Assembly: GCA_045605145.1 (NCBI GenBank)
Contig: JAZUPH010000020.1
Location: 1-25,131 of the forward strand
Source: CAMNAO01 sp045605145
GTDB taxonomy: Bacteria > Bacillota > Clostridia > Oscillospirales > Oscillospiraceae
Length of the DNA stretch: 25,131 nucleotides
Reading direction: 5' to 3'
Shown here: positions 22,726-25,131 of the stretch, piece by piece
Layout of the letters: the number at the start of each line of letters is the position of its first letter
Numbering within the stretch: position 1 is the first letter of the stretch
Program-made: the position numbers and the translations under genes
The notes under the pieces: generated by a model
The model's input: the letters and a program-made list of their open reading frames with translations, nothing else
Told to the model about the DNA's origin: nothing
The model's database searches: none

Positions 22726-22760
22726 TGTTCATCACTCCTGTCTGTAAAGGATGGGCCGCT

Positions 22761-23465
22761 TCAGCCTTCCAGCCCGAGGAACACATCCTCAAGGGATTTG
22801 TCGCCGCACACTGTCTCGGTATCGCCGTCGGCAACCAGGCGGCCGCCCTTGATGATCGCGACCTTGTCGCACAGCTTCTCCACCACCTCAAGCACATGGC
22901 TTGAGAAGAAGATCGCGCTGCCCTTGTCGCACAGCTCACGCATCACACCCTTCAGCAGGTATGCCGCCTTGGGATCAAGCCCCACGAAGGGCTCGTCCAG
23001 CACCAGCAGCTTCGGCTCGTGTATCAGCGCTGCCATCAAAGCCAGTTTCTGCTTCATGCCGTGGGAATAGGTACTCACCGGCTGCCCCAGTTCTGACAAC
23101 AGGCCGAACATCTCGCCGTAGCGCTCCGTGCGCTCGCGGCGAAGAGCGCTCTCAACGCCGTACGCATCGGCAACAAAGTTCAGATAGCCGATGCCGCTGA
23201 GAAAATCGTAAAGATCCGGATTATCCGGCACATAGGCAAGCATCCGCTTGCATGCTATGGGATCCGCCTTGACCGAGATGCCGCCAAGGGTAATCTCGCC
23301 CTTGTCGAAGGGGAGAATACCGCAGGCCGACTTCAGTGTTGTGGTCTTGCCCGCGCCGTTTGGGCCGATGAAGCCGTAAATCTCTCCGGGTCTTATGTGC
23401 AGGCTGAGATTATCCACGGCTGTCTTGCTGCCGTATGTTTTTGTAAGATTATTGATGACCAGCAT
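22761..23465 (-). CDS. ABC transporter ATP-binding protein
   Basis: A 234-residue ABC ATPase: Walker A GPNGAGKTT (34-42), signature YSHGMKQK (133-140), Walker B LLVLDEPFVGLD (153-164), H-loop H190. SHGM signatures and the short length are typical of ABC-2/export ATPases. AAAGGAG precedes the ATG at 23465. It should energise the permease encoded 35 bases downstream. Confidence 0.92.
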   Translation of the reverse strand: MLVINNLTKTYGSKTAVDNLSLHIRPGEIYGFIGPNGAGKTTTLKSACGILPFDKGEITLGGISVKADPIACKRMLAYVPDNPDLYDFLSGIGYLNFVADAYGVESALRRERTERYGEMFGLLSELGQPVSTYSHGMKQKLALMAALIHEPKLLVLDEPFVGLDPKAAYLLKGVMRELCDKGSAIFFSSHVLEVVEKLCDKVAIIKGGRLVADGDTETVCGDKSLEDVFLGLEG

Positions 23466-23558
23466 GATAAATGCTCCTTTGCTTATAAATTGAATCTATA
23501 TTGCCTCACACACGGCAGATGCCGAGGTGTTTTACTGAAACTGCTGTAAGTCAATGCT
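23466..23558 (-). other. sdpI-ABC ATPase intergenic gap with a small hairpin
   Basis: The 93-base gap holds CGGCAGATGCCG (23513-23524), a 5-bp hairpin without a T-tract. I see no convincing promoter, so read-through from sdpRI is likely, possibly modulated or processed here. Confidence 0.4.
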
Positions 23559-24209
23559 TTACTCATCGGCACTGTCGTTCTTATGCCGCCGATAATAGAG
23601 ATATGAGTATATAACCGGGACGGTGACCATCACCATTGCGATGCCTAAGAACAGCGGAAAACTGCGTGTGAAGCTGAGCAGCATCATCAAAATTCCGCAG
23701 ACCGTCCACAGCCGTCCGGCGAAGCGGTGGGTGCGGTTCCAGTTGTCAGGGTCATTGAGTGTCCAGGGCACTTTGATGCCGAGGGTGTAGTTTTGGCGGC
23801 ATTTGGGCAGATAATTGCCGATAATGGCGAAGAATAGTCCGAAAAACAGCATCATTATAAGGGGCACATCCACTGCCATCTCCAGCGCCTTGCCAAATAT
23901 GATGGCGTACATCACCACTGACATAATAGGGAAGACCCACAGCACCATCGTAATGGCTTTGCTGTTGGTATCTTTGTTTTTGGGATCGGCGGCAAGGACG
24001 GCCACGCACACCAGATGCATTGCCAGAAAGATTACCGGAATGCCAAAAACGGTAAAGCCTTTGCTGCCCCAACCGTCCGCCTGGCCAAGGGCGTTGAAGT
24101 GGGTGGCCATGCGGTCGGGCAGGCTGCCCCACAGAATGATTCCCGCCAGCATGGGTACAAGGATCAGCAGGCTGGTGATGATAATCGTCTTCATGCGTTT
24201 TTTCAGCAT
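23559..24209 (-). CDS. sdpI: SdpI-family membrane immunity/signalling protein
   Basis: A 216-residue membrane protein with six hydrophobic segments. The N-terminal DUF1648 motif LPDRMATHFNALGQADGW is at 30-47. The SdpI signature GNYLPKCRQNYTLGIKVPW is at 131-149, followed by NDPDNWNRTHRFAGRLW. In Bacillus subtilis SdpI protects against the SDP peptide toxin and, when toxin is present, sequesters the repressor SdpR at the membrane. The gene starts one base after the sdpR stop, with AAGGAGG inside the end of sdpR, so the pair is translationally coupled as in Bacillus. No sdpABC toxin genes are visible, so it may respond to foreign toxins. Confidence 0.92.
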   Translation of the reverse strand: MLKKRMKTIIITSLLILVPMLAGIILWGSLPDRMATHFNALGQADGWGSKGFTVFGIPVIFLAMHLVCVAVLAADPKNKDTNSKAITMVLWVFPIMSVVMYAIIFGKALEMAVDVPLIMMLFFGLFFAIIGNYLPKCRQNYTLGIKVPWTLNDPDNWNRTHRFAGRLWTVCGILMMLLSFTRSFPLFLGIAMVMVTVPVIYSYLYYRRHKNDSADE

Positions 24210-24210
24210 T

Positions 24211-24477
24211 TCAGTTTCCCTCCTTAAGGCCGCTCAGCCACAGCATTATCTCCTCAAGCACTGTGGTGTTCAGTTCATAGTAAATGAATTTCCCTTCACG
24301 TCTGTCGCTGATAAGATCGGCGTCCTTCAAAACGGACAGATGCCGCGATATTGCCGCGCCGGTGACGGGGAACTTTTCGGCGATCTCCCCCGCGGAAAGG
24401 CGCCCCTGCTTCAACAGCTCAAGTATCTCCCGCCTCGTGGGGTCAGCCAGCGCACGCATAGTGTTTTGCAGACCCAT
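24211..24477 (-). CDS. sdpR: ArsR/SdpR-family winged-helix autorepressor
   Basis: An 88-residue winged-helix regulator, the same size as SdpR. The start MGLQNTMRALADPTRREILELL, the recognition helix TGAAISRHLSVLKDADLI (39-56) and the wing DRREGKFIYYEL are typical of ArsR-type proteins. It lacks the ELCVCDL metal motif, which argues for the SdpR rather than the metal-sensing branch. The ATG at 24477 is chosen for AAGGAG eight bases ahead. It should repress its own operon through the palindrome at 24497-24520 and be released by SdpI at the membrane. Confidence 0.92.
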   Translation of the reverse strand: MGLQNTMRALADPTRREILELLKQGRLSAGEIAEKFPVTGAAISRHLSVLKDADLISDRREGKFIYYELNTTVLEEIMLWLSGLKEGN

Positions 24478-24496
24478 ATATCTCACTCCTTGTTTA

Positions 24497-24520
24497 ACAT
24501 TTAACTTAATTGTTAAATGT
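24497..24520. promoter_or_regulatory. palindromic operator of the sdpR operon
   Basis: ACATTTAAC (24497-24505) and GTTAAATGT (24512-24520) are perfect inverted copies around TTAATT. The site abuts the -10 box and covers the expected transcription start, an ideal place for SdpR autorepression. Confidence 0.85.
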
Positions 24521-24549
24521 ATTGTAGCGCATAGCCGCGTATTTGTCAA
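24521..24549 (-). promoter_or_regulatory. promoter of the sdpR-sdpI-ABC operon
   Basis: TTGACA (24544-24549), 17 bases, TACAAT (24521-24526) on the minus strand, directly next to the operator. Confidence 0.85.
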
Positions 24550-24614
24550 CACAGGGCATCGGCTTCTGCGAAGAATCCTGCATATCCTGTGCATAACCGC
24601 CGCCGTTCCATCCC

Positions 24615-24643
24615 TTGCGGGCGGTGGGCTGCTGTGCTATACT
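24615..24643 (+). promoter_or_regulatory. promoter of the RNA methyltransferase gene
   Basis: TTGCGG (24615-24620), 17 bases, TATACT (24638-24643) with an extended TGC. A start near 24650 excludes the in-frame ATG at 24652 as the initiation codon. Confidence 0.5.
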
Positions 24644-24672
24644 TATAGTGTATGACTAATTCTGTTAATATG

Positions 24673-24686
24673 CCGCCCTTGGGCGG
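24673..24686 (+). repeat. GC-rich hairpin in the methyltransferase leader
   Basis: CCGCCCTTGGGCGG is a perfect palindrome lying four bases before the GGAGG ribosome binding site. It could affect initiation. Confidence 0.5.
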
Positions 24687-24702
24687 TGTGGAGGATGAAA
24701 CT

Positions 24703-25131
24703 GTGGCAGAGCTGAAGAAAAACGATATATTCACCGCCCGTATTGAGGGATACTCCTCCGAGGGGCAGGGCGTTGCCCGTCCCGATGGCAGGGCAGTGTT
24801 CGTGCGTGACGCCCTTGAAGGGGAGCTTTGCCGCATTCATGTGCTTAAAGCGGCGAAAAACGCGGTGTTTGCCAAGGCTGATGAGGTGCTTGAGCCCTCA
24901 TCACAGCGCTGCGCCCCTGCCTGCCCCCATTACGGACGCTGCGGCGGCTGTGCCGTGCTGCATATGAGCTATGATGAGGAGCTGCGCTTCAAGCGCGGCA
25001 AGGTAGACGCGGCTTTTGCCCGTATCGGCGGGCTTGAACTGCGCACCGAGGGGATCACCGGCGCCGACAGCCGCTGGGGCTATCGGAACAAGGCGATTTT
25101 CGCCGTCGGCAACGGGCAAAAGGGTGCTGTC
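24703..25131 (+). CDS. TrmA/RlmD-family RNA uracil-5-methyltransferase, N-terminal part
   Basis: The first 143 residues of a 23S rRNA (uracil-5)-methyltransferase-type protein; the window ends inside it. Residues 5-60 form a TRAM RNA-binding domain (DIFTARIEGYSSEGQGVAR). Cys70, 74, 80 and 83 (CX3CX5CX2C, in CAPACPHYGRCGGC) are the [4Fe-4S] ligands, and WGYRNKA (125-131) opens the central domain. The SAM-binding catalytic domain lies beyond the window. The start is GTG at 24703, eight bases after GGAGG; in-frame ATGs at 24652 and 24670 are less well placed. Clostridia often carry several such paralogs, so the modified uridine cannot be named. Confidence 0.87.
   Translation, partial: MAELKKNDIFTARIEGYSSEGQGVARPDGRAVFVRDALEGELCRIHVLKAAKNAVFAKADEVLEPSSQRCAPACPHYGRCGGCAVLHMSYDEELRFKRGKVDAAFARIGGLELRTEGITGADSRWGYRNKAIFAVGNGQKGAV

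Noticed and set aside
24652..24702. In-frame ATG starts upstream of the methyltransferase GTG
   Set aside because: The ATG at 24652 sits at the predicted transcription start and neither it nor 24670 has a ribosome binding site, whereas GTG at 24703 has GGAGG at good spacing.

Overview
The window comes from a spore-forming, low-to-moderately GC-rich Clostridia member, most likely a gut Oscillospirales/Ruminococcaceae-type bacterium. The support is an alpha/beta-type small acid-soluble spore protein gene with a sigma-G-like promoter, strong AGGAGG-type ribosome binding sites, several lipoboxed surface proteins, Firmicutes-style riboswitch control (a Mn2+ yybP-ykoY leader and a tryptophan T-box), and an SdpR/SdpI pair. 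No rRNA, tRNA, phage, insertion sequence or CRISPR array is visible. Genes are tightly packed and nearly all look intact; the two edge genes are cut by the window.

Layout. 1-5285: a minus-strand operon with its promoter at 5257-5285, encoding an M3-like zinc peptidase lipoprotein, an HD-domain hydrolase, two paralogous leucine-rich-repeat lipoproteins and the start of a further gene. 5314-6150: a plus-strand Mn2+ riboswitch and the manganese exporter mntP. 6174-8341: a minus-strand pair of COG0523/CobW-family metal GTPases, one with a His/Cys-rich repeat arm and one apparently fused to a TIGR03943/DUF1980-like domain. 8351-8930: a GNAT acetyltransferase preceded by an unlisted 32-codon ORF whose Shine-Dalgarno lies in the loop of a perfect hairpin. 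8961-9294: a spore protein gene (SASP). 9436-11217: a Trp T-box controlling a stand-alone TrpB2-type tryptophan synthase beta chain. 11248-16057: two translationally coupled ABC ATPase-permease fusion proteins. 16088-19389: minus-strand histidine phosphatase, single-chain L-serine dehydratase and M18 aminopeptidase. 19397-21116: an orphan family-5 solute-binding lipoprotein. 21133-24549: a minus-strand sdpR-sdpI-ABC ATPase-ABC permease operon with a clear palindromic operator. 24615-25131: the start of a TrmA/RlmD-type RNA uridine methyltransferase.

Themes. Much of the window deals with the cell envelope and nutrition: peptide breakdown (M3-like peptidase, M18 aminopeptidase), peptide or solute capture, serine catabolism to pyruvate, tryptophan synthesis or indole salvage under tRNA-Trp control, and metal handling (Mn export next to two metal-chaperone-type GTPases). 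The most unusual items are the hairpin-presented ribosome binding site and coupled small ORF ahead of the GNAT gene, the COG0523-DUF1980-like fusion, the triple EHHHEHGEEC(S/T)CGC metal-binding repeat, the competing helices in the Mn riboswitch, and the modular paralogous LRR lipoproteins with a shared C-terminal tail. All assignments are from reading the sequence; no database search was run.
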